Positions 1-8,913 of a stretch of 64,000 bases of DNA are shown here, piece after piece; position 1 is the first letter of the stretch; every line of letters begins with the position of its first letter. The position numbers and the translations under genes were made by a program. The stretch comes from an uncultured Peptoniphilaceae bacterium (GTDB lineage Bacteria > Bacillota > Clostridia > Tissierellales > Peptoniphilaceae): assembly GCA_943912255.1 (NCBI GenBank), contig CALTTP010000003.1, positions 124,001-188,000 of the forward strand. The letters are read 5' to 3'. Under the pieces are notes generated by a model. The model saw only the letters and a program-made list of their open reading frames with translations, was not told the origin of the DNA and did no database searches.

Positions 1-2
1 TA

Positions 3-2630
3 GTAGACTTAGGTAACAACTTTGCTACATCAGAGGCTGAGATTGTAAACATGGGTTTAAGATTAGCTGGTACTGGTGCTCAAGTAGGACTTTCTGAGGC
101 TCAAATATTAGGACTTGCAACTGCAATGAGCTCTGTAGGAATAAAGGCAGAGGCTGGAGGTATGGCCTTTTCTAGGGTCATGCAGCGTATGCACTCTGCA
201 GTAGTTTCTGGGTCTGAGAAATTACAAGGATTTGCTAGTATATCTGGTATGACTGCAGAGCAATTTAGTGCACAGTGGAAAGCAGATCCACAAGTTGCGA
301 TTGCGGAGTTTATAAAAGGATTGGGCAAGGCACAAGAGCAAGGACTGGATACTGTTACTATGCTTAAAGATTTGGGAATTGCAAGTATAAGAGAGTCCGA
401 CTCTTTAACTAGATTAGCTAAAGCAGGAGGGCTTTTAGATAATGCTTTTGAGAAAGCTAATACTTCTTGGGACGAAAACATCGCTCTAGCTAGAGAGGCT
501 GATCTTTTCTATGCGACGTTTGAATCCAGAATGGAAGTAGTTAAAAATAGGCTGAAAGACGTGGGCATAGAGATTGGAGATAGGCTAAAGCCAATGGTTG
601 CAGAAGCCGCAGAAAAGATTGCAGACTTAGCAGAAAAGTTTTTAGATCTTAGCCCTGGTATGCAAGACTTTATTTTAAAAGTCGGGCTTATAGTAGCTAC
701 ACTTGGACCACTCCTTGTAATGTTTGGACTGATTGCAGGAGCGATTTCTAAAGCGATTACAGGATTTGCTAGTTTTTCATCTGCCCTTACTATCGCAGCA
801 AATGGGATTAAAGCCACTTCTATTGTTAGCAGCGGTTTTAGTGGTGCGCTAGGTACCGTGATTGGTAAAGTGGTTTCTTTAGCCACTAAATTTGCACCAG
901 TAATTGCAGCAATAGGACTGTTTGTAGGGGCTATTAAGCTTGCCTGGGAAAATTCTGAAATTTTTAGAGATAAAGTAAGCTCTACATTTGACACGGTTAA
1001 AGAGAGATTTGGAGGACTTGTTTCCGCTTTAGAAGAGGCTGGATCTAAAATTGGAGAATCCATGCAGGCTTTATTTGAAGCTTTTGGAAGACTTGGATCC
1101 GTAATTGGCGAATTGATTGGGCCGATATTAGGAGTTTTAGTTGAATTTTTAGGCGGGATTTTAGTAGAAGTGATAATTTCAGCTACCAATTTTATACAAG
1201 CTTTTGGTGAACGCTTCGAAGATATGGCCAATAAGGTAACAATGGTGATTGAAGTATTAGCTGAATTTGGAGAATGGTTAATTTCTGAAGTTGAAAAATC
1301 GGTACAGTTCGTAGAAAGTGTAAAAGAAGCTTTTATGAACCTTCCAGAATTCTTTAGTAATTTATGGGAAAACATAAAGGCAGGAGTTAGTGAAGCATGG
1401 ACTGGGATTAAAGAGGCCTTGATAGAGCGCTGGGAAGCAATAAAAACAAGCGCTATAGAAAGCTGGAATGGCATAAAAGAAGGAATCATTAGTGCTGTAA
1501 CTCCAACAGTAGAAAAGGTTAAAAGTATTTGGGAAAATGCAAAAACTTTCCTTAGTAGCATTTGGGAAAATATAAAATCCATTGCTAAGAGTGTGTGGGA
1601 GCTAATTAAAATCGTAATTATAACTCCGGTTCTTGTACTGCTTCAACTTCTTACCGGTAGATGGTCAGACGCAGCTAATTCACTAAAACAGATTTGGGAA
1701 AAGACTAAGCAGCATGCAAGTAACATTTGGAACAACTTAAAACAGCTAGTTTCAAAAATTGTAGTAGGGCTTGTGAGTTCTGTAGTTAATTCCTTCAACA
1801 ATTTAAAATCTAAACTTAGCAATTTGACTAACAATATTAAAACGGCGATTTCTAATGCTTGGCAAAGTTTAAAATCTACAGTTACAAATTTGGCCAATAA
1901 CATAAAAACTGGGGTAGTTAACGCATTTAACAACTTAAAAACTTCCGCCACTAACTCAACGAATAATCTTAAAAATACAATCAAATCCGCATTTACTAAT
2001 ATGCTTTCCAATATAAAATCTACAGTAACGCAGATTCCAGGAGCGGTGTCTTCGGCTTTTAGCAACGCTATTTCTGCGGCAAGAGGTTTTGTAGGGCAAG
2101 CAGTTTCTGCGGGAGCTAATTTAATTGGTGGGTTTGTAAACGGAGTTAGAAGTGCTGCAGGAAGGCTTATAAGTGCGGTTACTGGTGCTGTAAGTGGCGC
2201 TATTAATCGTGCGAAATCCTTGCTAGGAATTAGATCCCCTTCCAGGGTTTTTATGAAGATTGGACAGTACACAGGCGAAGGTATGGCCGTAGGAATTGAT
2301 AAGTCAAAAAGGGACGTGCTTAAAGCCACAAAGTCTATGGCCAAGGAGACAGTAAAGTCTTTTAAGGACGTGCCAAAGAGCCTTAAATCATCTTTATCAG
2401 ACATAGGTAGCATTACTGGTGGCTTAAGTGCTGAAAGCTTGAATTTATCCACAAATATTAACGCAGTACAGGATAATAAAAAGATGGATAAGCCGCTAAC
2501 TGCAGAGAATAAACCTACTAGTTTAAATCTTAACTTACGTTTAGGAAATAGAGATTATAAGGTTTTTGTTGATGATATAAGCAGGGAGCAAGGTAGAGAA
2601 ACTGACCTTGTGGAAGCTTACGGATACTAG
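3..2630 (+). CDS. Phage tail tape measure protein (5' end cut by window)
   Basis: The reading frame is open from the first bases of the window, so the gene starts upstream and only the C-terminal ~875 residues are seen; the ATG at 51 is internal. The visible N-terminal part is TP901-type tape measure core (Ala/Gly-rich, followed by a DLGIAS motif). Hydrophobic segments follow at about residues 205-235 and 265-295 from the ATG at 51. Next come a long helical stretch with recurring W-x2-I-K motifs and a C-terminal LGIRSPSRVF motif typical of these proteins. In the family it sets tail length and is ejected with the DNA. It is followed after 14 bp by the distal tail gene, the usual siphovirus order. 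Confidence 0.93.
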   Translation, partial: VDLGNNFATSEAEIVNMGLRLAGTGAQVGLSEAQILGLATAMSSVGIKAEAGGMAFSRVMQRMHSAVVSGSEKLQGFASISGMTAEQFSAQWKADPQVAIAEFIKGLGKAQEQGLDTVTMLKDLGIASIRESDSLTRLAKAGGLLDNAFEKANTSWDENIALAREADLFYATFESRMEVVKNRLKDVGIEIGDRLKPMVAEAAEKIADLAEKFLDLSPGMQDFILKVGLIVATLGPLLVMFGLIAGAISKAITGFASFSSALTIAANGIKATSIVSSGFSGALGTVIGKVVSLATKFAPVIAAIGLFVGAIKLAWENSEIFRDKVSSTFDTVKERFGGLVSALEEAGSKIGESMQALFEAFGRLGSVIGELIGPILGVLVEFLGGILVEVIISATNFIQAFGERFEDMANKVTMVIEVLAEFGEWLISEVEKSVQFVESVKEAFMNLPEFFSNLWENIKAGVSEAWTGIKEALIERWEAIKTSAIESWNGIKEGIISAVTPTVEKVKSIWENAKTFLSSIWENIKSIAKSVWELIKIVIITPVLVLLQLLTGRWSDAANSLKQIWEKTKQHASNIWNNLKQLVSKIVVGLVSSVVNSFNNLKSKLSNLTNNIKTAISNAWQSLKSTVTNLANNIKTGVVNAFNNLKTSATNSTNNLKNTIKSAFTNMLSNIKSTVTQIPGAVSSAFSNAISAARGFVGQAVSAGANLIGGFVNGVRSAAGRLISAVTGAVSGAINRAKSLLGIRSPSRVFMKIGQYTGEGMAVGIDKSKRDVLKATKSMAKETVKSFKDVPKSLKSSLSDIGSITGGLSAESLNLSTNINAVQDNKKMDKPLTAENKPTSLNLNLRLGNRDYKVFVDDISREQGRETDLVEAYGY

Positions 2631-2644
2631 GGAGGGATTACAAA

Positions 2645-3484
2645 TTGAAAAGCTATAAATTCACTGACACAAAAGATGTGTGTATGTACCGCCCTGGGAT
2701 TGTAAGCTATGTAGACGGGAACTGCCTGGACACTCAAATTCCAGGCTTTTCTACTCTCACGATTGAGGGCAGAGAAAGCATTGGGCGAAATATAGAGACG
2801 GTTAACTATAAAACGGTAACTGCAGGAGGTAAAAAATATTCTGCAAGAGAATTTGACACTTCTCAGAGTTTAAACCGTCTAATCTCATCTTCCTACATGT
2901 CTAGAGTGGTAAGGATACACTTTAAGATAGTGGCAGACAACGACCACGATTGCAGGCGAAAATGGGAAGAAATAAACTATTACACCAATAAAGAAGAAAC
3001 CACTTTAAGGTTTAGCGACGATCCTGATTACTATTACATTGGAACGCTAATCGGAGTGGGAGAAATACCAGGTAATGTTAACTCTGCAATATCTTACTTG
3101 GAGTATGAATGCTTAGATCCCTTTAAGTATGAAAGAACGCTACAATCTTTCAAATTTACCATGCTGGGCACCTTTGATAGATGGTCTATGTATGAAGTTA
3201 AAGTAGAATCAATCGAGACCAATTTAACCTCATCAGCACAAAGATTAGGTTTGCAAAATGTAACCTCTGGGGCTTATATCAACATAGATAGATCCTTTAG
3301 TAGCGGGGATAAAGTTATATTTGACTTGCTAAACCACAAGGTTTTAATGGGTACTGGGCAAGATATAACAGCCGATATGGACTTTACCTCGTATTTAGAA
3401 GATTTTACTTTAAGCACACGAGATAATTTGAGGTGCACTTCCCGAGGTGTTACGGAAATTAATTACAGGAGGAAAGTCTTATGA
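2645..3484 (+). CDS. Phage distal tail protein (Dit-like)
   Basis: This 279-residue protein lies between the tape measure gene and the tail endopeptidase gene, where siphoviruses of Gram-positive hosts carry Dit, the hub ring linking tail tube and baseplate. The N-terminal half has the layout of the phage tail family: a short beta start, a conserved region with IEGRES near residue 40, and a YLEYECLDPF motif before the C-terminal beta domain. The start is a TTG placed behind a GGGAGGG ribosome binding site. The stop overlaps the next start as ATGA, which suggests translational coupling. The family call is by position and general resemblance. Confidence 0.8.
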   Translation: MKSYKFTDTKDVCMYRPGIVSYVDGNCLDTQIPGFSTLTIEGRESIGRNIETVNYKTVTAGGKKYSAREFDTSQSLNRLISSSYMSRVVRIHFKIVADNDHDCRRKWEEINYYTNKEETTLRFSDDPDYYYIGTLIGVGEIPGNVNSAISYLEYECLDPFKYERTLQSFKFTMLGTFDRWSMYEVKVESIETNLTSSAQRLGLQNVTSGAYINIDRSFSSGDKVIFDLLNHKVLMGTGQDITADMDFTSYLEDFTLSTRDNLRCTSRGVTEINYRRKVL

Positions 3485-5709
3485 TAATTTTATTCGACAG
3501 TAAAGAAAAAAGATTAGGAAGACTTTCCAGCTTTGAGGTGCATGTAGCAGAGCAAAAAGAAGAGATTAACGGTTTAATAACTTTTGAATTTGAAATCTAC
3601 AGACACGCTATAGGTAAGATGGCCAATGCTTCTTATGTGGCGCATAGGGATTTGAGAAACAAGCATAGCATTGTGATGTATAAAATTATAAATTCCATGC
3701 CATCTGGATTTGGATATATGTATAAATGTATCCATATCGCACATGACGAATTTAACTCCTACGGCTATGTGAGAGAAAAACGTATGGAAAACACAACAGC
3801 TGAATCAGCCCTACTTGCAGCGCTTGAAGGCAGTAGGTGGGAAATTGGTAAAGTAGTGGATACAGAACTTAAGCCCTGTTATTTTTATGACAACTCACGG
3901 CTCGAGTGCATATCTAAAATTTTAGAAACCTGGGACGTGGAAATACAATACCGAATTGTATCATCTGGGACTAAAATTATTGGCCGATATGTAGACTTGG
4001 CCAGGGAGCTTGGAGAAGATACGGGAAAAAGATACGTATACGGATCCAACGCCTTAGAAGTAGTTAAAGAGGAATCTCAGACGGGACTTTACACCGCTAT
4101 AATTCCACGCGGTAAGGGCGAGAAAAAAGAAGATTCAGGCGGATATGGGCGAAGAATAAACATAAAAAGTGTGGCCTGGAGCAAATCTAAGGGAGATCCA
4201 CTAAATAAACCAAGTGGCCAAGAGTACCTAGAAATACCAGAAATGACTAAACAATTTGGATATCCAGACGGAACGCCAAGATATAAAGTTGAGGTTTACT
4301 CAGATTTAGAAGATCCTGAGGACTTAATTAATGCTGCATATCTGGACTTAGTTAAAAATTCTAGACCGCTGGTACAATTCAAATCTAAAATCCGAGAAGG
4401 CGATATTTTAGCACTTGGTGACACTGTAGGAATTATCAGACGAGATCTAAATATTTTTTACAAGACTAGGGTCTTTAAAGTGGTTCGAGACATTAAAACC
4501 GAAACTACCATAGAGGTAGAATTAGGGGACAAAGTAGTTAAAAAACAGGCAGATTTTAATAAAAGGGTGCGCAAAGATATCTCAAATACTGCAGATGACT
4601 TAAAAAACGACATAGACAAGTCGGAGAAAAGTCAGTCAGATAAGCTGCAAGAAATGTATAGGGAAGTAGATAAGCATATAGAAGATTTAAATGACAGGCT
4701 TTCTACAGACATTTCTGCTGCAGAAAACACTTTGGGCGAATCTATAGCAAGTGCAGTTAAACATCTTCAAAAAATGATTACTGATTCCATGTTTGATGAT
4801 AATGCCAATTGGTACTTTTTAGAGATGGGCAATAAATATGGATACGCTCCAGGATTTTACACTTTAAACCGCCCAATAGACCAAAGACCTACAAAAGGTG
4901 TTTTTATTGGTGGCGGTAAAATGGGGATCTCTAACTCGGTAGGTATAGACGGTAGGCTTAAGTGGACAACTTGGGCTACTGGTGATGGTATAGTTGCAGA
5001 CGCTATAAAAACTGGTAATCTTAATGCCAGCCTCTTAAAATCTGGAACAATTGACGCGAACTTAATTAGGACTGGATATTTAAGAGGTGGCAAAGTAGAG
5101 TGGAATTTAAACACTGGAGAATTTAACATTGGCGACGACTTAAAATATAGGAATGGTGTGCTTGGTATAGATGGGGCGCTTTTAGTTAAAGAAATTAACG
5201 GCCAATCGAATAGAATAGGCGGTTCTAATCTAACTTTAAACGGCAGCACTGAGGTTCGGGGAGACTTTAAGGTCTCAGGTAATGCATTATTTGGCACGAT
5301 AAATGCTGATAACATAAGAGTCACTAATTTAAACGCCAATAACATAAATGGTGGGACACTACAAAGGCCTTACGACTATGGAAAAATGAGTAACGGCTCT
5401 TACGACTACAGACTTGATGGGAACTCTGTAGCTTTTAACGGTAATAGTAGCTACATTACGATTACTGACAGAGGTGGCAGAGGTCAAGTTGACATAAATG
5501 GAACGGTTGCTGCAAGAGGCAGTGGGTATGTTTATGAGCTTAATGCTGGGGGACTACACGGCAGGGCAGGGTCAATGATTGGTCAGAACTATAGTGTAAC
5601 TTCTCTATACGGCCCTGGAATGAGTGGTTCTCCATCAATAACTATCGACTCATCAGGAACTGTAAATATTGGTAGACTTTACGTAAATGGTAGACAAATA
5701 ACAGGTTAA
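3481..5709 (+). CDS. Phage tail-associated endopeptidase / tail spike (Tal-like)
   Basis: A 742-residue protein. The first ~360 residues resemble the prophage endopeptidase tail domain, the gp44/Tal fold that closes the tail tip. A charged coiled coil runs from about 365 to 430. The C-terminal part is Gly/Asn-rich with short beta repeats (DGIVADAIKTGNLNASLL type) and a YVNGRQI ending, as in tail tip fibres and spikes. In related phages this protein contacts the cell wall and may cut peptidoglycan during entry. No catalytic residues can be assigned by eye. The ATG overlaps the upstream stop. A single ORF of normal length for the family. Confidence 0.8.
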   Translation: MIILFDSKEKRLGRLSSFEVHVAEQKEEINGLITFEFEIYRHAIGKMANASYVAHRDLRNKHSIVMYKIINSMPSGFGYMYKCIHIAHDEFNSYGYVREKRMENTTAESALLAALEGSRWEIGKVVDTELKPCYFYDNSRLECISKILETWDVEIQYRIVSSGTKIIGRYVDLARELGEDTGKRYVYGSNALEVVKEESQTGLYTAIIPRGKGEKKEDSGGYGRRINIKSVAWSKSKGDPLNKPSGQEYLEIPEMTKQFGYPDGTPRYKVEVYSDLEDPEDLINAAYLDLVKNSRPLVQFKSKIREGDILALGDTVGIIRRDLNIFYKTRVFKVVRDIKTETTIEVELGDKVVKKQADFNKRVRKDISNTADDLKNDIDKSEKSQSDKLQEMYREVDKHIEDLNDRLSTDISAAENTLGESIASAVKHLQKMITDSMFDDNANWYFLEMGNKYGYAPGFYTLNRPIDQRPTKGVFIGGGKMGISNSVGIDGRLKWTTWATGDGIVADAIKTGNLNASLLKSGTIDANLIRTGYLRGGKVEWNLNTGEFNIGDDLKYRNGVLGIDGALLVKEINGQSNRIGGSNLTLNGSTEVRGDFKVSGNALFGTINADNIRVTNLNANNINGGTLQRPYDYGKMSNGSYDYRLDGNSVAFNGNSSYITITDRGGRGQVDINGTVAARGSGYVYELNAGGLHGRAGSMIGQNYSVTSLYGPGMSGSPSITIDSSGTVNIGRLYVNGRQITG

Positions 5710-5725
5710 AATATGGGGGTAAAAA

Positions 5726-6220
5726 ATGCAAGTTAATTTACTTGGAAATGTGGTTGATGACAGAACTGGCACAGTAAACATAGGCTTTGAGGTCAATGAC
5801 TTACTGAGTAATGTGAGGTTTAGAGGAGACGTTAACGTCAGCTTAGAGGAGTATAAAAATGCCTTTAGCACAGACGGAGTTGCTCCACTGGTAATGGAAA
5901 AGCTGTCTAAGGCAGTAGTGGGAGAAGATAGTGTAAGTAAAGGTGTGGTAATGCTGAAAGAGGAAATCTCAGAAGCGCTACAAAAGCTTACTATGGAACT
6001 TACTATGATGATAGTTGGAATGCAAAGGGGAGAGGAAGAGGATTTAATGCCTCCAATACCTGCGCCACCAGAAGTGGACGACGAAGAAGAACCTGCAGAA
6101 GAGGAAGAAGAGCATAAAGATCCAGAAGAGACAGAAGATTCGGAAGAACCTATGGAAGAAATTCCAGAGGAAGTTGAAGAGGTAGACAATGGCGATACTA
6201 CTGATACTGACAATCTGTAA
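5726..6220 (+). CDS. Phage structural-region protein with acidic tail (unknown)
   Basis: A 164-residue protein of unknown function, placed between the tail tip gene and the baseplate gene and preceded by a GGGGG ribosome binding site. Residues 1-95 look like a small mixed alpha/beta domain. From about residue 97 onward the chain is Pro- and then Glu/Asp-rich (PPIPAPPEVDDEE followed by almost continuous acidic residues), so the C terminus should be disordered and strongly negative. I do not recognise the family. The position suggests a small baseplate or tail accessory protein. Confidence 0.75.
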   Translation: MQVNLLGNVVDDRTGTVNIGFEVNDLLSNVRFRGDVNVSLEEYKNAFSTDGVAPLVMEKLSKAVVGEDSVSKGVVMLKEEISEALQKLTMELTMMIVGMQRGEEEDLMPPIPAPPEVDDEEEPAEEEEEHKDPEETEDSEEPMEEIPEEVEEVDNGDTTDTDNL

Positions 6221-6269
6221 TCTAGTATGCGCCATAAGCACAATATTTTTAATTTTAAGGAGAGATAAA

Positions 6270-6422
6270 ATGTATAGACTATCAAAAAATTCTTATGTTG
6301 TTTTAGCGTGGGTAACTGCAGTTACTGTGCAAGGTTTTCCGCTAGAAAAAGTACCTACCATTTGTGGACTTAAGGAAGCCGTAACTGAAGTAGTATCAGG
6401 TATGGACAAGAAAGAAGACTAA
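6270..6422 (+). CDS. Small phage protein, CD1375-like (tentative)
   Basis: A 50-residue protein whose ATG at 6270 lies 7 nt behind a clean AAGGAG site. It carries the loose pattern of small tail-region proteins of the CD1375-like type (Tyr near the start, then G-x-P-L-E-K-V-P, then a short helix with EAV). An in-frame ATG at 6189 would add 27 hydrophobic residues forming a membrane segment. That start also has a GAGG site but overlaps the preceding gene by 32 bp. I prefer 6270 on the ribosome binding site. The function is unknown. Confidence 0.55.
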   Translation: MYRLSKNSYVVLAWVTAVTVQGFPLEKVPTICGLKEAVTEVVSGMDKKED

Positions 6423-6450
6423 AAAGAGGGCTTTATGCTCTCTTTTATTT
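6423..6450 (+). terminator. Rho-independent terminator inside the tail module
   Basis: A stem AAAGAGGGC / GCTCTCTTT (one G-T pair) with a TTTAT loop is followed by TTATTTTA. It directly follows the small phage gene and precedes the baseplate gene, so it may lower read-through into the receptor-binding gene. Confidence 0.65.
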
Positions 6451-6472
6451 TACATAAAGAAAGGAGCGAAGT

Positions 6473-8101
6473 ATGGATCTAGGAATTAAAACAATGACCT
6501 TGCGCTTTGACGACAGTCAGCTTGGCCATATAGAACCAGTACAAGGCGATACTAAGTCTAGGGGCTACCTGGTAGAAATGGTATCTACAGACGGAGAAAT
6601 AATGACCGCAGACAAGAGCCATGAATGTAGACTTTATGGAGTGAACTCAAATTTCCCGGATAAGACTTACTTTACAGTTGCAGAGGTAGTAGACGGCAGA
6701 TATAAAGTATACCTATCAACAGATATGCTAGCCAAACCTGGTACTTTAAAGCTACAATTGGCGCTATATAAAGGATCTGAGGAGCTGATACAATCCGAAG
6801 TAAAAGAGTTGCAAGTATCTGCGTCTATGGTTAATGGCGGTGCGCTTGGTAAGGACTTAGTAGTCGATTTTACTAGGCTTGTAGAGGCACTAGATAGAGT
6901 AGACACACAAGAAAAAGCCTACAAAGACAGCCTGCAAAAGCAAAAGGCTATAAAAGCTGATATAGATAAAAAGCAAAGACAAGTATCAACTGATACTACA
7001 GCAGTTAAGAAAATCAGGACAGATATGGAAGGTGTCATGGCTGCTGAAGCTAGTAGAGTATCGGCTGAAAAGACTAGGCAGTCACAGGAAAGCACAAGGC
7101 AAAGACAGGAAGATATAAGAGAAAGCAAATTCAAAGAAGCAGAAGCAAATCGAAGCAAAGTTTTTGAAGAAAAAGAAGCTATAAGGCAATCAGAAGAAAC
7201 TAAAAGACAAAGTCAGGAAAGCACAAGACAATCACAAGAAAACACTAGGCAGTCACAAGAGTCTAGCAGAGTCGAAGCTGAAAAGAAAAGAGTATCGGCT
7301 GAAAATTCAAGAGCAAGTGCTGAAAGTAAAAGAAACAATCAAGAAAATACAAGACAAAGCGAAGAAAGTAAAAGAAAGTCAAATGAAAACACGAGAATAA
7401 GTGCTGAAAATACAAGAAAGTCACAAGAAAGTACCAGACAATCTCAAGAAACTCAAAGGGTAGAAGCTGAGAAAAAAAGGAAGTCTACTTTTGATAGCTG
7501 GGATAAAACTATGCAAGGTGTCATACCCAATGCGACAAAAGATAAAGCTGGAGTTGTGAAGGTAGAAGGTACTACTGATGAAACTGAACCTTATACGGTA
7601 CCAAGCGTAGGAAGTGTTGGCACAAGTCTTAGTAGTTTAGAAAATAAAGTAAAAGGCAAAGCTAGTGCAAATCATACTCATAATATAAGCGAAGTGACAA
7701 ATCTACAAACTGAACTTAACAAAAAGCAACCTACTTTATCTGCAGGTTCTAACATCACAATATCAGGAAGCACAATATCTGCAAAAGACACTGTCTATGA
7801 TGATACAAGTGTGAGGAATTTGATAGGTGGTAAGGCTAATTCAAGTCACAGTCATAGTATAAGTAATATTACAGGCTTACAAACTGCTTTAAATAATAAA
7901 GCTAGTAGTGGTCACAGTCACAATATAAGTAGTGTATCAGGCTTACAAAACGCTTTAAATGGCAAAGCTAGCAGCAGTCACACTCATACTGGCATGGTAA
8001 CAGCTGTAGGAAGTATCAAGGCTGATAATATCGCTGTAATTTCAAATGGTGGTTCTACTAGTGGTATACCAAATAACACCTTGATTTTTGAGTTGGAGTA
8101 G
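6473..8101 (+). CDS. Baseplate upper protein BppU-like, receptor-binding fibre
   Basis: 542 residues. The N-terminal ~145 residues resemble the BppU/DUF2479 domain that anchors receptor-binding proteins to siphovirus baseplates (start MDLGIKTMTLRF; a VEMVSTDG strand). Residues ~195-345 form a long coiled coil of seven-residue repeats of the type T-R-Q-S-Q-E-S. The C-terminal part has repeated units of about 23-25 residues, each with an H-T-H or H-S-H motif and a G-L-Q-x-A-L-N segment. Known His-x-His motifs in tail fibres bind metal ions and lock the trimer. The ribosome binding site is AAAGGAG. Role in host adsorption is inferred. Confidence 0.82.
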   Translation: MDLGIKTMTLRFDDSQLGHIEPVQGDTKSRGYLVEMVSTDGEIMTADKSHECRLYGVNSNFPDKTYFTVAEVVDGRYKVYLSTDMLAKPGTLKLQLALYKGSEELIQSEVKELQVSASMVNGGALGKDLVVDFTRLVEALDRVDTQEKAYKDSLQKQKAIKADIDKKQRQVSTDTTAVKKIRTDMEGVMAAEASRVSAEKTRQSQESTRQRQEDIRESKFKEAEANRSKVFEEKEAIRQSEETKRQSQESTRQSQENTRQSQESSRVEAEKKRVSAENSRASAESKRNNQENTRQSEESKRKSNENTRISAENTRKSQESTRQSQETQRVEAEKKRKSTFDSWDKTMQGVIPNATKDKAGVVKVEGTTDETEPYTVPSVGSVGTSLSSLENKVKGKASANHTHNISEVTNLQTELNKKQPTLSAGSNITISGSTISAKDTVYDDTSVRNLIGGKANSSHSHSISNITGLQTALNNKASSGHSHNISSVSGLQNALNGKASSSHTHTGMVTAVGSIKADNIAVISNGGSTSGIPNNTLIFELE

Positions 8102-8108
8102 TGGTGTT

Positions 8109-8588
8109 ATGAGTAAATATGTGTGGGATTTCGATAAAGAAAAAATTAAAACATTTTCTAGAGGGTCTACTAATCAGGATTTTTTAACAATAAGCAATGG
8201 TTATAAAATATTACCTTTAAATGATAAAAATGTAGAACTAATACCAATTCCTGACTCCAAATTTAGTTATTTGGAATCTAATTGTGTATATGGAGATGGT
8301 GACGGCGGTCATCCATTTAATAAGTATATATGGGATGTAAAAAATTATTCTTACGATAGGGACCGAATAAACAAAATCTATGTAAAATTAGATGGGGAGT
8401 TTATGGTTCTAAGAGTTTCTATATCGATAAAAAACCTTATGAACTTTGTCAAAAAACTCTTCCCCACAATCTCAATCAACGGACAAAACATCGGAGGACT
8501 CAAACTCAAAGATAGCTCAGGAGTGATAAAAGAAGTATCAAATATTGTATACAAAGACAATTCAGGTAACATAAAAAATCTAAAATAA
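8109..8588 (+). CDS. Phage protein of unknown function
   Basis: 159 residues from the ATG at 8109, which has GGAG 10 nt upstream within the end of the preceding gene. A longer reading from a TTG at 8088 is possible but lacks a better site. The N-terminal part is polar with many aromatic residues. The last ~50 residues contain two short repeats of the type G-V-I-K-E-V / G-N-I-K-N-L. No family is recognised. It sits between the receptor-binding gene and the lysis genes, so it could be a small fibre or tail-tip accessory protein. Confidence 0.65.
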   Translation: MSKYVWDFDKEKIKTFSRGSTNQDFLTISNGYKILPLNDKNVELIPIPDSKFSYLESNCVYGDGDGGHPFNKYIWDVKNYSYDRDRINKIYVKLDGEFMVLRVSISIKNLMNFVKKLFPTISINGQNIGGLKLKDSSGVIKEVSNIVYKDNSGNIKNLK

Positions 8589-8600
8589 GTAGGTGATTAG

Positions 8601-8903
8601 ATGTGCGTAGACGAAAAAGTGTGCGGCGAGCGTATGGATAGTATGAGTAAAGACATCTTAGACATAAAAGACCGTATAAGTAAGCATGACGATAGGCTTG
8701 ATAGGCTTGAAGACTCACACGGAGATATAAAAGTTGAGATAGCACAAGTCAAGATGAAGACGGAGTCAATCAACGAGGATACAAAAGATATAAAAATTGA
8801 TGTGAAAAAGATTTTAGATAAACCTGCCCAATATTGGGACAAGATAGTACTGACAGGACTTGGTGTCTTAGCAGGATATCTAATCAATCTTTTCTTGAAG
8901 TAA
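8601..8903 (+). CDS. XhlA-like haemolysin/lysis membrane protein
   Basis: A 100-residue protein with a long amphipathic, heptad-like N-terminal region (residues ~10-70, rich in D/K/I) and one C-terminal membrane segment at about 82-98. This is the layout of XhlA of the PBSX lysis cassette, which acts with the holin. The start ATG follows an AGGTGATT site and the gene lies 10 bp before the endolysin gene, as in XhlA-XhlB-amidase groups. The assignment rests on architecture and context. Confidence 0.75.
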   Translation: MCVDEKVCGERMDSMSKDILDIKDRISKHDDRLDRLEDSHGDIKVEIAQVKMKTESINEDTKDIKIDVKKILDKPAQYWDKIVLTGLGVLAGYLINLFLK

Positions 8904-8913
8904 GGAGGTAAAC

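Noticed and set aside
509..1582. Long minus-strand ORF (357 residues) opposite the tape measure gene
   Set aside because: It lies antiparallel to a well-supported tail gene, has a Ser/Ile/Pro-rich composition typical of reverse reading, and shows no start signal or family.
5653..6285. Minus-strand Ser-rich 210-residue ORF
   Set aside because: The long serine runs are the mirror of the acidic Glu/Asp codons of the forward gene at 5726.
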